Counted from the first letter of the stretch, positions 28,412 through 37,720 are shown. The stretch is DNA of 64,000 nucleotides from Micromonospora trifolii (GCF_022229005.1 NZ_JAKKFD010000011.1:62001-126000); one strand, 5' to 3'. The notes: a model not told the origin generated them from the sequence alone. Translations and numbers: made by a program.

Positions 28412-28774
28412 GTGGAGCCGGCCGAGTTGTTGCGCCAGGGCGACCAGGTGCTGGTTGCCGTGGTGGAGGTGGCCGGCGCGCTGGTGATCTTCGTTGGCGC
28501 GGTGTGGGCGGCGGTGCGGTTCGTGGTCGAGGGGCTGCGACACCGCTCCGCCGCCCGCTTCACGCCGATCCGGCTCTCGCTGGGTCGCTTCCTGACCCTG
28601 GGCCTGGAATTCCAGCTGGCGGCCGACGTGCTCCGCACTGCGGTGTCCCCGTCGTTCACGCAGATCGGCCAACTGGCGGCCATCGCGACGATCCGAACGG
28701 CGTTGAACTACTTCCTGGGCCGCGAGATCCGTCAGGAGCAGAGTCAGGTGGCCGAGGGGGAGCGCCGACCGTGA
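28412..28774 (+). CDS. DUF1622 family membrane protein
   Basis: A 120-residue protein with one strong helix (ALVIFVGAVWAAVRFVV) and the DUF1622 hallmarks RLSLGRFLTLGLEFQLAADVLRT and IRTALNYFLGREI. Function is unknown. The stop overlaps the start of the next small membrane gene, so they form a pair. Confidence 0.85.
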   Translation: MEPAELLRQGDQVLVAVVEVAGALVIFVGAVWAAVRFVVEGLRHRSAARFTPIRLSLGRFLTLGLEFQLAADVLRTAVSPSFTQIGQLAAIATIRTALNYFLGREIRQEQSQVAEGERRP

Positions 28775-29094
28775 TGGGTGCCCTGGTCACGGCGGTCACC
28801 GCCCTGGCGCTGGTCGCCGGGGTGCTCACCACGCTCAGCACCGGGGCGTTGCGCAGCGGCGTCCGGGTGCTGCTGGACCTGCTCACCGCGGCCGGGCTGC
28901 TCCGGCTCGCCGGCGAGCCGGGTTGGAACGGCCTGGCCGGCGCGGTGGCGATCATCGCCCTGCGTCAGCTGCTCGGGGCGGCGCTCAGCCGCCCACCACC
29001 ATGGTCCGGCCGACAATCCCCGGCGCGCTGCGCCGAGGACGATCACCACCTACCGTTGGCCTCGACAGGTGAAACGGGAAAAGCGGGAGGATGA
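28771..29094 (+). CDS. small membrane protein partner of DUF1622
   Basis: The ~107-residue product (GTG at 28771 or ATG at 28774) has three short hydrophobic helices in the first 75 residues (ALVTAVTALALVAGVLTTL, VLLDLLTAAGLLRLAG, GLAGAVAIIALRQLLGAAL) and a polar tail. It overlaps the DUF1622 stop. No family is recognised; co-translation suggests a two-component membrane assembly. Confidence 0.6.
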   Translation: MMGALVTAVTALALVAGVLTTLSTGALRSGVRVLLDLLTAAGLLRLAGEPGWNGLAGAVAIIALRQLLGAALSRPPPWSGRQSPARCAEDDHHLPLASTGETGKAGG

Positions 29095-29098
29095 CCAC

Positions 29099-29296
29099 AT
29101 GAGCCGGCACGACGAACCGAACGAGTACGGCTACGCCGGCGGCGCCACCGCCCCGGAGCCGCCGCCCGGCGGGAAGCCCGATGAGCAGGATCGCGTCGAG
29201 GCGGTGGCGGTGCCGGGCGACGACCTCACCGGGCCGACGGCGGAGGCGCTGGTCGAGGAGACCGAGGACCTGCCGCCCGCCGACCGTCGGCACTGA
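29099..29296 (+). CDS. small acidic hypothetical protein
   Basis: 65 residues, acidic and low complexity (ETEDLPPADRRH end), with no predicted structure. The ATG follows GGGAGGA by six bases, which is the main support for it being a gene. Confidence 0.55.
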   Translation: MSRHDEPNEYGYAGGATAPEPPPGGKPDEQDRVEAVAVPGDDLTGPTAEALVEETEDLPPADRRH

Positions 29297-29346
29297 GCGC
29301 GAGCCCGCGCGGTTGGTGCGGGGGCGCGGCACGACCGCGCACGACG

Positions 29347-29389
29347 CGCGCCGGCGCGCCCTTCGCGGTCGCCGGGCCGCGCCGGCGCG
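29347..29389. terminator. bidirectional hairpin between convergent genes
   Basis: A perfect 12-bp GC stem (29347-29358 with 29378-29389) lies between the small acidic gene and nhaA, which ends at 29391. Confidence 0.65.
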
Positions 29390-29390
29390 G

Positions 29391-30761
29391 TCAGCGGGCG
29401 TCGGGGTGCTGGTAGACGTCGGGTACGCCGTCCCCGTCGGCGTCCAGCCGCTCCCGCTCCGCCACCCTCCGGTACGCCGCGTTTCGGCGGCTGAGCACCG
29501 TGGCGGCCAGCCCGGCGGAGATCACCGAGCCGAGCAGCACTGCCGCCTTGACCCGGTCGTCGGCGGTGCTGCCCGCACCGAACGCCAGGTCGCCGATGAG
29601 CAGCGAGACGGTGAACCCGACACCGGCCAGCAGGGCGATGCCGAGCAGGTCGGCCCAGGTGATGTCGTCGTCCAGTTCGGCGCGGGTGAACCGGGCCAGC
29701 AGGTACGTCGAGCCGAAGATGCCGATGCTCTTGCCGAACACCAGGGCGGCGACGATGGCGATCACGATCGGGTCGCTCAGCAGGGCGCCCAGGTCGGTGC
29801 CGCGCAGCGTGACCCCGGCGGCGAAGAGAGCGAAGATCGGCACGGCGAAGCCGGCCGACACCGGCCGCCAGAGATGCTCCAGGCGGGCGGCGAGCCCACC
29901 CTCGCCCGCCTCCGCGTTGGCGGTGGCCGGCTGGTCGCCGCTCCTCGGTCGGCGGGCGAGCACCGGGACCGTGAAGCCGAGCAGGACACCGGCCACCGTG
30001 GCGTGCACGCCCGAGGCGTGCATCAGTGTCCAGGCGGCGATCGCGAGGGGGATCAGCGCCCACCACCAGGTACGCCCCCGCTGCACCAGCACCGCGAAGA
30101 GCGCGATCGGCGCCAACGCGGCCAGCAGCGGAACGGGATGGAAGTCGGCGGTGTAGAAGATCGCGATGATGGTGATCGCGAAAAGGTCGTCGACCACCGC
30201 GAGGGTGAGCAGGAATGCGCGTAGGCCCTGGGGCAGATGTGAGCTGACCACCGCGAGCACGGCGAGCGCGAAAGCGATGTCGGTGGCGGTCGGAACGGCC
30301 CACCCGCGCAGGCCCTCCCCGCCCCCGCTCAGCACCACCGCCACATAGATCAGCGCCGGCAGCAGCATCCCACCGAGCGCGGCCACCACCGGCACTACGG
30401 CCCGCCGCGGATCGCGGAGGTCACCGGCGACGAACTCCCGTTTGAGCTCCAGGCCCACCACGAAGAAGAAGATGGCCAGGAGGCCGTCCGCCGCCCAGGT
30501 GGCCAGATCCAGGTCGAGGTGCCAGGGCGCGCCGGGCCAGGGCACCACGTCGCCGAGCCGGGCGTACGAGTCGGACCACGGCGAGTTGGCCCAGATCAGC
30601 GCGATCAGAGCGCCGGACAGCAGCAGCGCGCCACCGACGGTTTCGGTACGCAGCACGTCGGCCAGGTGCCGGGCCTGCGGCCAGGACGATCGGGAGAACA
30701 GCCGGATCTTCGGCGGACGCGGGCCGGTTGGTGGGGTGGCGGAGGTCAACTTCGGGCTCAC
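29391..30761 (-). CDS. nhaA: Na+/H+ antiporter NhaA
   Basis: The 456-residue protein matches NhaA: eleven to twelve helices, the ion-binding Asp pair region ([14 protein letters not shown] then [17 protein letters not shown]) and [12 protein letters not shown]. It exchanges Na+ for protons. The extreme C-terminus is unusual: [13 protein letters not shown], a DxDxDGxxD-type calcium-binding loop not normal for NhaA. The start is a GTG with a poor ribosome site. Confidence 0.94.
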   Translation of the reverse strand: MSPKLTSATPPTGPRPPKIRLFSRSSWPQARHLADVLRTETVGGALLLSGALIALIWANSPWSDSYARLGDVVPWPGAPWHLDLDLATWAADGLLAIFFFVVGLELKREFVAGDLRDPRRAVVPVVAALGGMLLPALIYVAVVLSGGGEGLRGWAVPTATDIAFALAVLAVVSSHLPQGLRAFLLTLAVVDDLFAITIIAIFYTADFHPVPLLAALAPIALFAVLVQRGRTWWWALIPLAIAAWTLMHASGVHATVAGVLLGFTVPVLARRPRSGDQPATANAEAGEGGLAARLEHLWRPVSAGFAVPIFALFAAGVTLRGTDLGALLSDPIVIAIVAALVFGKSIGIFGSTYLLARFTRAELDDDITWADLLGIALLAGVGFTVSLLIGDLAFGAGSTADDRVKAAVLLGSVISAGLAATVLSRRNAAYRRVAERERLDADGDGVPDVYQHPDAR

Positions 30762-31088
30762 CTACAGGAGTCGGGACGGCAGGAATCCACTCGCCGACCA
30801 GACTTCCCGGCACACCGCTGTCGACCCTATCCCGCGACGCGGTCGGCGGCGACCGCTGGGCCGATCGGCCGCTGTCCGATCGGCCTTCGACTTTTTTCCC
30901 CGTTGTCGCCGCTGCCGAATGGGCGTTTGTCGGGTTGGTCATGCGGGCGCACATCTCGCCGCCGGAATATAGGTAACTCCGGACATAAGCCGTATGAACC
31001 GCTTTAATGGTTTCACGAGTTTAGAGACGACCTTGGGGGTTTTCGTGAAGTTCTTTGCCGTAACCGGACCGGCACGGGGGCGCTCCTG
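30762..31088. other. 327-bp divergent promoter region
   Basis: No gene is supported. The AT-richer stretch at about 30965-31030, with the imperfect palindrome AACCGCTTTAATGGTT near 30997, probably carries the promoter of the polysaccharide operon. Confidence 0.4.
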
Positions 31089-32552
31089 ATGGACCTGCTC
31101 CGCCAATTGCGCCACGTGCGTCGGCACTGGTGGGTCGCGCTGGTCACGGTCATGGTGGCTCTCGGCGTCTCGGCGTTCCTGACCGTACGGGCCCAACCTC
31201 GGTACGTCGCCTCGGTGACCTTTTTCGTCACCACCCCCAGCACCGGCGTCACCGACGCCTACCAGGGCGGGCTCTTCCTCCAGCAGCGCGTCAAGTCCTA
31301 CGCCGACCTGCTCAGCAGCGACCGGCTCGCGCAGAGCGTGGTGGCCGAAACTCCGGTAGGCCTCACCGCCGACGAGGTGCAGCGCCGGGTGAGCACCTCC
31401 ACCGAGACCGGCACCGTGCTGCTGCGGGCCACTGTCACCGACACCGACCAGACCCGCGCGTTGCGGGTGACGGAGACCCTCGCCAAAAAGTTCGTCGAAC
31501 TCGTCGAGAAGGTCGAGACGACGCCGGAGGGCAAGACACCCATCAAGATCGAGATGGTAAGTGGTCCGCGGGTCAGCGCCAACCCCGTCTCGCCGCAGCC
31601 GGTCCGCAACCTCACCCTCGGTGGCCTGGTCGGCCTGATCCTCGGCATCGGTCTGGCGATCCTGCGCGGCGTCGCCGACGTCCGACTGCGCGACGCCGCC
31701 GGCCTGCAACGCGCCACCGGCAGCCCGCTGCTCGGCGAGATTCCGTTCGAGGCCAACGCCCGCAGCGCCCCGCTGATCGTGGGCGACGCCGCGACCTCGG
31801 CGCGCGCCGAGGCGGTCCGCAAGCTGCGGACCAACCTGCGCTTCGTGGACGTCCACGAGCCGGCCCGGGTCATCGCGGTGACCAGCGCCCTCCAGGGCGA
31901 GGGCAAGACCACCCTCTCCTGCAACCTGGCCATCGCGTTGGCCGAGGCGGGCTGGCGGGTGCTGCTTGTCGACGCCGATCTGCGCCGCCCGAAGGTCGAC
32001 GACTACCTGGGCCTGGACGCCGGCGTCGGCCTCACCGACGTGCTGGTCGGCGACGTGAAGGTGGGCGACGTCGTGCAGCGCTGGGGCGACAAGTCGCTGC
32101 TGGTGCTGCCCAGCGGGTCGGCCCCGCCGAACCCGAGCGAGCTGCTCGGCTCCAAGGCCATGTCGGACCTGCTGCTGGCGCTGCGTGAGTCGGCGGACAT
32201 CGTGATCATCGATACCGCGCCGCTGCTCGCGGTGACCGACGGCGTGGTGGTGGCCGTGCAGGCCGACGGCGCGCTGCTGGTGACCCAGCAGGGCCGTACC
32301 TCGCGGACCCAGGTCGCCGCGGCGGCCCGGTCCCTGCACTCGGTCTCGGTCCGGCTGCTCGGCTGTGTGCTGAACATGGCCAAGGTGGCCAAGGCCGAGG
32401 CGTACCAGTACGAGGCCTACCGCGTGGTCGCCTCGACGGCCGACGCGTCGGTGCCGGCCGACCGGGCCGCGGCCGGCCGGCACAGCGCTACCGCCGACGG
32501 GGTCAACGGCGTCCCCGACCACACCCAGGAACTCACCCGGCTGCCCCGATGA
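31089..32552 (+). CDS. polysaccharide co-polymerase/BY-kinase (Wzz-CapB fusion)
   Basis: The 487-residue protein joins a Wzz chain-length domain between two membrane helices (about residues 15-33 and 178-196) to a cytoplasmic tyrosine autokinase. It has Walker A (ALQGEGKTT), Walker A' (LLVDADLRRPK) and Walker B (VIIDTAPLLAVTD). A tyrosine cluster follows (EAYQYEAYRV, about 440-449), expected to be autophosphorylated. It would control assembly or export of a surface polysaccharide. The gene converges on, and overlaps by 20 bases, the low-molecular-weight phosphatase gene. Confidence 0.9.
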   Translation: MDLLRQLRHVRRHWWVALVTVMVALGVSAFLTVRAQPRYVASVTFFVTTPSTGVTDAYQGGLFLQQRVKSYADLLSSDRLAQSVVAETPVGLTADEVQRRVSTSTETGTVLLRATVTDTDQTRALRVTETLAKKFVELVEKVETTPEGKTPIKIEMVSGPRVSANPVSPQPVRNLTLGGLVGLILGIGLAILRGVADVRLRDAAGLQRATGSPLLGEIPFEANARSAPLIVGDAATSARAEAVRKLRTNLRFVDVHEPARVIAVTSALQGEGKTTLSCNLAIALAEAGWRVLLVDADLRRPKVDDYLGLDAGVGLTDVLVGDVKVGDVVQRWGDKSLLVLPSGSAPPNPSELLGSKAMSDLLLALRESADIVIIDTAPLLAVTDGVVVAVQADGALLVTQQGRTSRTQVAAAARSLHSVSVRLLGCVLNMAKVAKAEAYQYEAYRVVASTADASVPADRAAAGRHSATADGVNGVPDHTQELTRLPR

Positions 32553-33087
32553 GCGCGGCGAGGGGTCGCAGCGACCGTTCGATCTCCTCGGCGCACCGTC
32601 GGAAGTCGGCCGCGGTACCGCCGATCGGGTCCCGAAGGTCGTCCTCGTCCGGTGCGGCGGGTTGCAGCCGTCCCCGGGCCTGGGCGGCGGCGGCGATCGC
32701 CGCCCGCAACGGGTCGTCGGCCGAGTCGGCGGGCGGCTCGGCCGCCGCGGCCAGCCGGCCGAACTGGCGCAGCGTGAACGTCCGGTGCAGCGCTCCCGGC
32801 GCCAACGACGTGCAGACCGAGCGTTGGCGTCGGGTCGCGGTCAGCACGAGCGTCGCGTCGACCAGATACTCGGGGCGCAGCCCCCGGGTCCGGAACGCCG
32901 CCGGGTCCGCGCCGCTCTCGGTCGCGATCTCCAGGGCGTACGGGTGCATGGCCAGCCCGTCGATCGCGTCGGTGCCGGCGCTGGCCACCTCGACGGGTCG
33001 GTCGGCCAGCAGCCGGCGGGCGAGGTACTCGGCCATCGGCGACCGGCACAGGTTGGCGTGGCAGACGAACAACACGCGATCAGCCAT
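32533..33087 (-). CDS. low-molecular-weight protein-tyrosine phosphatase
   Basis: The 184-residue protein has the P-loop VCHANLCRSPMAE (C-x5-R) right at the N-terminus and the distal acidic region (PDEDDLRDPIGG) that supplies the general acid. ATG 33087 (or 33102 adding five residues) is chosen. In other bacteria Wzb-like phosphatases reverse BY-kinase phosphorylation. Here the gene is antisense and tail-to-tail with the kinase it probably serves. Confidence 0.9.
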   Translation of the reverse strand: MADRVLFVCHANLCRSPMAEYLARRLLADRPVEVASAGTDAIDGLAMHPYALEIATESGADPAAFRTRGLRPEYLVDATLVLTATRRQRSVCTSLAPGALHRTFTLRQFGRLAAAAEPPADSADDPLRAAIAAAAQARGRLQPAAPDEDDLRDPIGGTAADFRRCAEEIERSLRPLAALIGAAG

Positions 33088-33255
33088 CGGTGCCTCTCTC
33101 ATCGGTACGGACACGGGCGCTCGCACCGCGAGGGCGGTGCGTCGACGCCGGTGGCCGTGCGGGGAGGGGTTGTCGGCATCGTACGCGCGCCGCACGCCGG
33201 CCGGTCGTGGTGCCGCGCCGACCGCCGGCGATCCCTGCGGGACGGGGGCGTACCG

Positions 33256-34503
33256 GTGAAGATCGGCATCCTGTCGTACCACTTTCCGCCCGAGCCGGCG
33301 TTCATCCCGGGGAGCCTCGCCGAGGAGTTGGCCGCGCGTGGGCACGAGGTACGGGTCCTCACCGGCTTTCCGGACTACCCCGGCGGGCACGTCTATCCCG
33401 GCTGGCGCCAGCGGTGGCACCACGAGACGCACAGCCAACGGCTGAGCGTCCGACGGGTGCCCCGGTACCCCGGCGGCGCCGCCTCCGTCGGCGGCCGGAT
33501 GGCCAGCTACCTCTCCTTCGCCGGCAGCGCGGGGCTGGTCGCACGCCGGTTCCTCGGCGATGTGGATGCGCTCTACGTCTTCCAACTACCGGCGACGACG
33601 TTCGCCGCCGCCGGGGTGCTCCGGTTGCTCGGGCGGGTGCCGGCGGTGCTGCATGTGCAGGACGTCTGGGCCCGCGACGGCGCGGACGAGGGGGGCGAGG
33701 GGCGCTGGGCGGCGCGGATGGGCAGCACCATGACCCGGATCTACCGGACCGCGGCGCGAATCGCTGTCGCCGCGCCGTCGATGCGGGACCTGGTGATCGC
33801 CGCCGGCGCCGACCCGGCCCGGGTCCGGCTGGTGCTGAACTGGACCGACGAGCGGATCTTCTACCCGGCGACGCCCGGCGCGGCGGCCCGCCAGCTGGTC
33901 CGTCGCGACGGCCGGTGCGTGGTGATGCACGCCGGGACCATCGGGGCGCGGCAGGGGCTGGAGACAGCGGTCCGGGCGGCCGCGGCGCTGGACCGGACGA
34001 TGGATCTGGTCCTGGTCGGTTCGGGCGCGGCGGAGCGGCGGGTGCGGGGGCTCGCCGCCGAGCTGGGCGCGGAGAACGTCCGCTTCCTGGAGCGGCGGTC
34101 GCCGGTCGACATGCCCGAGCTGTACGCCGCCGCCGACTACCAGCTGGTCATGTCGCGCGACCTTCCGGAGCTGCGCGGCACGGTGCCCGGCAAGCTCCAG
34201 GCCGCGCTCTCCTGCGCCGCGCCGGTGATCGCCTCGGCCGGTGGGGACACTGCCGAACTGGTCGAACGGGTTCGGGCCGGGCTGTCCTGCCCGCCCGAGG
34301 ACTGGGCGGCGTTGGCCGACCGGTTCTGGTTGGCCGCCACCATTCCACCGCCCACCCGCGTCGAGATGGGTCGTCGGGGCCGGGCCGCGTACCTGCGCGA
34401 GATGTCGCTGCACGCCGGCGTGGACCAGATCGAACGGCTGTTGCACGAGGCGGCCGGACGGGTCGCAGAGCCCGCCACCCAACCACGAAGAAGACTCGCA
34501 TAA
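33256..34503 (+). CDS. family 4 glycosyltransferase
   Basis: The 415-residue GT-B enzyme starts at a GTG (VKIGILSYHFPPEPAFIP). It has an N-terminal Rossmann domain with LAARGHEVRVLTGFPDYP and a C-terminal donor-binding domain with MHAGTIGARQGLETAV, LVGSGAAERRVR and the E-containing site VPGKLQAALSCAAPVIAS. It probably transfers an amino sugar or hexose onto a lipid-linked polysaccharide intermediate. It lies between the BY-kinase/phosphatase pair and DUF4012. Confidence 0.87.
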   Translation: MKIGILSYHFPPEPAFIPGSLAEELAARGHEVRVLTGFPDYPGGHVYPGWRQRWHHETHSQRLSVRRVPRYPGGAASVGGRMASYLSFAGSAGLVARRFLGDVDALYVFQLPATTFAAAGVLRLLGRVPAVLHVQDVWARDGADEGGEGRWAARMGSTMTRIYRTAARIAVAAPSMRDLVIAAGADPARVRLVLNWTDERIFYPATPGAAARQLVRRDGRCVVMHAGTIGARQGLETAVRAAAALDRTMDLVLVGSGAAERRVRGLAAELGAENVRFLERRSPVDMPELYAAADYQLVMSRDLPELRGTVPGKLQAALSCAAPVIASAGGDTAELVERVRAGLSCPPEDWAALADRFWLAATIPPPTRVEMGRRGRAAYLREMSLHAGVDQIERLLHEAAGRVAEPATQPRRRLA

Positions 34504-34600
34504 AGGACGACAAACGCAATAACGGTACGAAGCTCCCTGAGACGTGCTAAGAACGTCAGGGAATCGACCTTCTGTCGGGTTCCGCGAACGGGAGTGTGGT

Positions 34601-36385
34601 GTGACGGTGAGCGAACGACCGATCCGGCGGCGGAGCCGGTCCCGGCGTCGTCGGCGAGCCCGACTGCGACGGGCCCTCCTTGGCGCCCTGGTGGTCGGCT
34701 CGCTGCTGTTGGCGACCGCCGGGTGGATCGGCTTCCGCGGCTGGCAGGCGCGCACTCACCTGCTCAACGCCGCTGGCCTGGCCCGAGAGCTGAGCGCCCA
34801 GATCGTCGGGGGGGACACCGACCGAGCCCTGCGGACGCTCGCCGCACTCCAGGAGCAGGCCGGCGCGGCACGGGCGGCAACTGCCGATCCGAGTTGGCAG
34901 CTCGGACGGCGTACGCCGATCGCCGGCGACGACCTCGACGCCGTCGCGCAGATCGCCGTCGCGATCGACGAACTGGCCCGACACGCGTTCCCGACCCTGC
35001 TTCGCACGGACCTGACCAGCCTCGTGCCGACCGGCGGAAGGGTGGACCTCGCCCGACTCGCCGCCGTCTCCACGCAGCTGGCCGAGGTCCACGAGTCGGT
35101 GCAACGTACCCGCCAGAACCTGGCGGCGGTGCCAGCCGACAGCCTGGTCAGCCAGATTCGACAGGCGCTGAGCGACCTGCGCGACGAGATCGACCGGCTG
35201 GCCAGCCTCACCACTGCCGCCGACCAGGGGGCCCGCCTCCTCCCGCCGCTGCTCGGCGCGAACGGCCCACGCCGCTACCTGCTCGTCTCGCAGAACCTCG
35301 CGGAGCTGCGCGCCACCGGCGGCATGTTCGGCGCGTACGCGATGATCGAGGCGGAGAACGGCAAGGTGAAGATGGGCAAGCAGGGCAGCAGTGCCTCGCT
35401 CGGCCGCTTCACACCGGCGGTGAAGGTGCCCGCGGAGACCCGGGCCCTCTGGACGGACCTTCCCGGCATCTATCCCGCCGACGTCAACCTGTCGCCGCAC
35501 TTCCCGACCGCCGCGACGCTGTACCGCGAGATGTTCCGGCGCAAGACCGGCACCACCGTCGACGGCGTGCTCGCCGTTGATCCGGTGGTGCTGTCCTACC
35601 TGCTCAAGGCGACCGGTCCGGTGCTGGTGCCCGGCGGTGTCCCGCTCGCCAGCGAAAAGGTCGTGCAGACCCTGCTCAACGACAGCTACCAGCGCCTCGA
35701 CGTCAAACAGCAGGACGACTTCTTCGCGGCCTCGGCTGCCTCGGTGTTCGACGCCTTCTTCAAGAAGAATGTCAACCCGCGGGTGTTGTTGTCCGCATTT
35801 GACCGTGCTATCACCGAACGACGGATATTGTTCTGGAGTGCCCGACCTGAGGAACAGCGGACATTCGGCGAGAGCCGCATGGCCGGGACGCTTCCGGAAC
35901 AGGACACCGTGCCGACCGTCGGCGTGTTCCTCAACGACGGCAGCGGCGCGAAGCTCGGCTACTACCTGCGGCCGACGGCGAACCTCACGGTCGGCGAATG
36001 CCGGTCGGACGGCCGCCGTGAGCTCCGGCTGCGGGTGACCCTGCGCTCAACGGCGCCGAAGTCCGGACTTAGCGAATCCGTGCTCGGCCTGGGCCTGGCT
36101 GGCGATCCGTACACCGCCCGCACGTTGGTGTCGATCTTCAGCCCGGCTGGTGGAGCGGTGCTGGAGGCCCGGCTGGATGGGGCCGAGACGGCGCTTGGCA
36201 GCGGCACCGAACGCCGCCGTCAGGTGGCGACGGCCAGTGTCGATGTCGGCCCCGGCGTCGAGCGGGCGCTGGAGGTCACCGTGCTGACGGCCAAGACCGG
36301 CGTCGGACAGGCCGAGCTGTGGCTGACCCCCACCGCCAGCCCCTGGACCACCCAAGTTCATTCCGCACCAAGCTGTGATCAGTAG
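34601..36385 (+). CDS. DUF4012 membrane-anchored extracytoplasmic protein
   Basis: The 594-residue protein has an Arg-rich cytoplasmic start, one membrane helix (ALLGALVVGSLLLATAGWIGF) and a large outer domain with the DUF4012 features RRYLLVSQNLAELRATGGMFGAYAMI, DGVLAVDPVVLSYLLKATGPV and VGVFLNDGSGAKLGYYL. DUF4012 proteins usually sit in exopolysaccharide clusters and are thought to act in polymer attachment or export. No catalytic assignment is proven. The GTG at 34601 was chosen; a second GTG lies two codons later. Confidence 0.85.
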   Translation: MTVSERPIRRRSRSRRRRRARLRRALLGALVVGSLLLATAGWIGFRGWQARTHLLNAAGLARELSAQIVGGDTDRALRTLAALQEQAGAARAATADPSWQLGRRTPIAGDDLDAVAQIAVAIDELARHAFPTLLRTDLTSLVPTGGRVDLARLAAVSTQLAEVHESVQRTRQNLAAVPADSLVSQIRQALSDLRDEIDRLASLTTAADQGARLLPPLLGANGPRRYLLVSQNLAELRATGGMFGAYAMIEAENGKVKMGKQGSSASLGRFTPAVKVPAETRALWTDLPGIYPADVNLSPHFPTAATLYREMFRRKTGTTVDGVLAVDPVVLSYLLKATGPVLVPGGVPLASEKVVQTLLNDSYQRLDVKQQDDFFAASAASVFDAFFKKNVNPRVLLSAFDRAITERRILFWSARPEEQRTFGESRMAGTLPEQDTVPTVGVFLNDGSGAKLGYYLRPTANLTVGECRSDGRRELRLRVTLRSTAPKSGLSESVLGLGLAGDPYTARTLVSIFSPAGGAVLEARLDGAETALGSGTERRRQVATASVDVGPGVERALEVTVLTAKTGVGQAELWLTPTASPWTTQVHSAPSCDQ

Positions 36386-36398
36386 GAGGGAACCAATC

Positions 36399-37028
36399 AT
36401 GCGGCTATCCCGCATCATCATGGCGCTCACGGTCGGCCTGGCCGTGGTGGCCGTGCCGACGGCAGCGGGGGCGGCACAGCCGCAGCCGACGCCCAGCGCG
36501 ACCACCGACCCGCCGCAACCGCCGCCGTACCCGCCGACCGCCGCGTCGTTGACCGTCAACCGGCCGACGATCTACCTCGGCGAGACGGTGGTGCTGACCG
36601 GCACCAACTTCGGCCCGAACGAGACCGTCGACATCAACGTGACTGTCACTCCGCAGGCCGCTCCGGCCGGCGGTGCGGCTCCGGCTCGCCGCAGCGACGG
36701 CAGCACCGTGGCCATGGCTCCGGTGGCCTACCAGGCGAGCGCGCCCCTGAACTTCACGGCGTACACCAACGGTCAGGGCCGCTTCACCAAGAACTACAAG
36801 CCGTCGGTGACGGGTCTGCTGACCTTCACCGCCACGGGCCGGGAGTCCGGCCGTACCGCCACCACCGAGCTGCGCGTGCTGCACAAGAAGCAGCCGCTGC
36901 CCGTCACGGGTGACAGCCTCGGCACACCCATGAAGCTCGGCGGCGGCCTGGTCGGCGCCGGAGCGGTGATGCTGCTGCTGACACTGGCCTGGCGTCGCCG
37001 CCAGCGCTTCGGTGGTGCCGCGCACTAG
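36399..37028 (+). CDS. LPXTG-type cell-wall-anchored protein
   Basis: The 209-residue protein has a signal peptide (RLSRIIMALTVGLAVVAVPTAAGAA), a Pro-rich linker, an Ig-like ~120-residue domain (VNRPTIYLGETVVLTGTNFGPNETV), then LPVTG, a hydrophobic helix (GGGLVGAGAVMLLLTLAW) and an RRRQR tail. That is the canonical sortase sorting signal, so it should be covalently linked to peptidoglycan. No sortase gene is in the window. AGGAGGG precedes the ATG. Confidence 0.87.
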   Translation: MRLSRIIMALTVGLAVVAVPTAAGAAQPQPTPSATTDPPQPPPYPPTAASLTVNRPTIYLGETVVLTGTNFGPNETVDINVTVTPQAAPAGGAAPARRSDGSTVAMAPVAYQASAPLNFTAYTNGQGRFTKNYKPSVTGLLTFTATGRESGRTATTELRVLHKKQPLPVTGDSLGTPMKLGGGLVGAGAVMLLLTLAWRRRQRFGGAAH

Positions 37029-37063
37029 TCCACACCACCGGGCTGCGCCCGGATCGCACTGAA

Positions 37064-37099
37064 GCTGGCGCCCGTCGGAACACTCCGACGGGCGCCAGC
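37064..37099 (+). terminator. strong hairpin terminator after the LPXTG gene
   Basis: A perfect 16-bp stem (37064-37079 with 37084-37099) with a four-base loop, 36 bases after the stop codon. Confidence 0.85.
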
Positions 37100-37165
37100 C
37101 TGTTCAGCCTGCGTGCGTGCCGACCCGGCGTCCGTCTTAGGGGGTTTGTACGGTCCCCGCCTTGG

Positions 37166-37242
37166 TGATCGACTCGGGTTCCTTGACGTCGGGGTGTCCC
37201 GGCGTCGGGGATGCCCCGACTTCCGTGAGCCCGAGTGGATCA
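37166..37242. repeat. 77-bp palindromic extragenic element, copy 1
   Basis: Imperfect inverted ends (TGATCGACTCGGG to CCGAGTGGATCA) surround a perfect GTCGGGG-ATG-CCCCGAC hairpin. The matching element lies at 46094-46170. Confidence 0.7.
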
Positions 37243-37362
37243 TGCCTGTGCGGGCGGTTTCGACGCCGTGGACGCCGCATCGCCTGGGTGGTTTGTTCGG
37301 CTGTGGGTGGTTGTGGGTGGTGACTGGGCGCACCCTCAGGGTGGAATCCTGGCGGGGTCGGG

Positions 37363-37552
37363 GTCGTTACATACCCTGACGATCGCAGGACCACCGACCC
37401 GCCGCCCGAGCGCTGGGGGCTGGTCGCGCAGGTGGGAATGCCAACCCGGACCCGGTCGTTACAGTCCCCACGAACGACCGACGGGCACCGCCTCGATGAG
37501 GGTGCCGGCGGGTGGGCCACCCCGGAATGACCCCGGCCCTCCGGTCGTTACA
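37363..37552 (+). promoter_or_regulatory. three GTCGTTACA direct repeats, copy 1
   Basis: Identical nonamers at 37363-37371, 37455-37463 and 37544-37552 are spaced 92 and 89 bases apart, at nearly the same phase. This suggests a regulator binding on one DNA face, or three promoters. The minus-strand core TGTAAC could fit an MtrA-like site, but this is speculative. Confidence 0.5.
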
Positions 37553-37720
37553 TCTGGACCCGGCGCCACGAGCCCCCGCTCGCCAGGCCGCCGACCCCGA
37601 CGCCCGACAGGGTGTCACCCCCAAGACTTTGTGCAGCGCCGGACGAGGTGCTCACACCCGTGACTGCCGTTCCCCCGATCGGTGTGTGCGGGTGTCCTAC
37701 CCCCGAAGGAGCTACCCCTC

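Larger units (their letters stand above)
37029..37720. other. 692-bp leader of the first lysozyme-like copy
   Basis: There is no coding gene. After the terminator of the preceding gene it holds a 77-bp palindromic element, three GTCGTTACA repeats and the ribosome site GAAGGAG. From about 37166 onward it is closely similar to 46094-46650. Confidence 0.75.

Noticed and set aside
37363..37552. CRISPR array from the spaced repeats
   Set aside because: Repeats are only nine bases with ~80-base spacing and no cas genes.
37137..37663. Open frames in the duplicated leaders (also 45963-46597)
   Set aside because: They persist only because the region is duplicated; composition is not protein-like and start/ribosome sites are missing.
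37166..37720. c-di-AMP (ydaO) riboswitch in the leader, as seen for some actinobacterial wall hydrolases
   Set aside because: The characteristic ydaO conserved segments were not found by eye.
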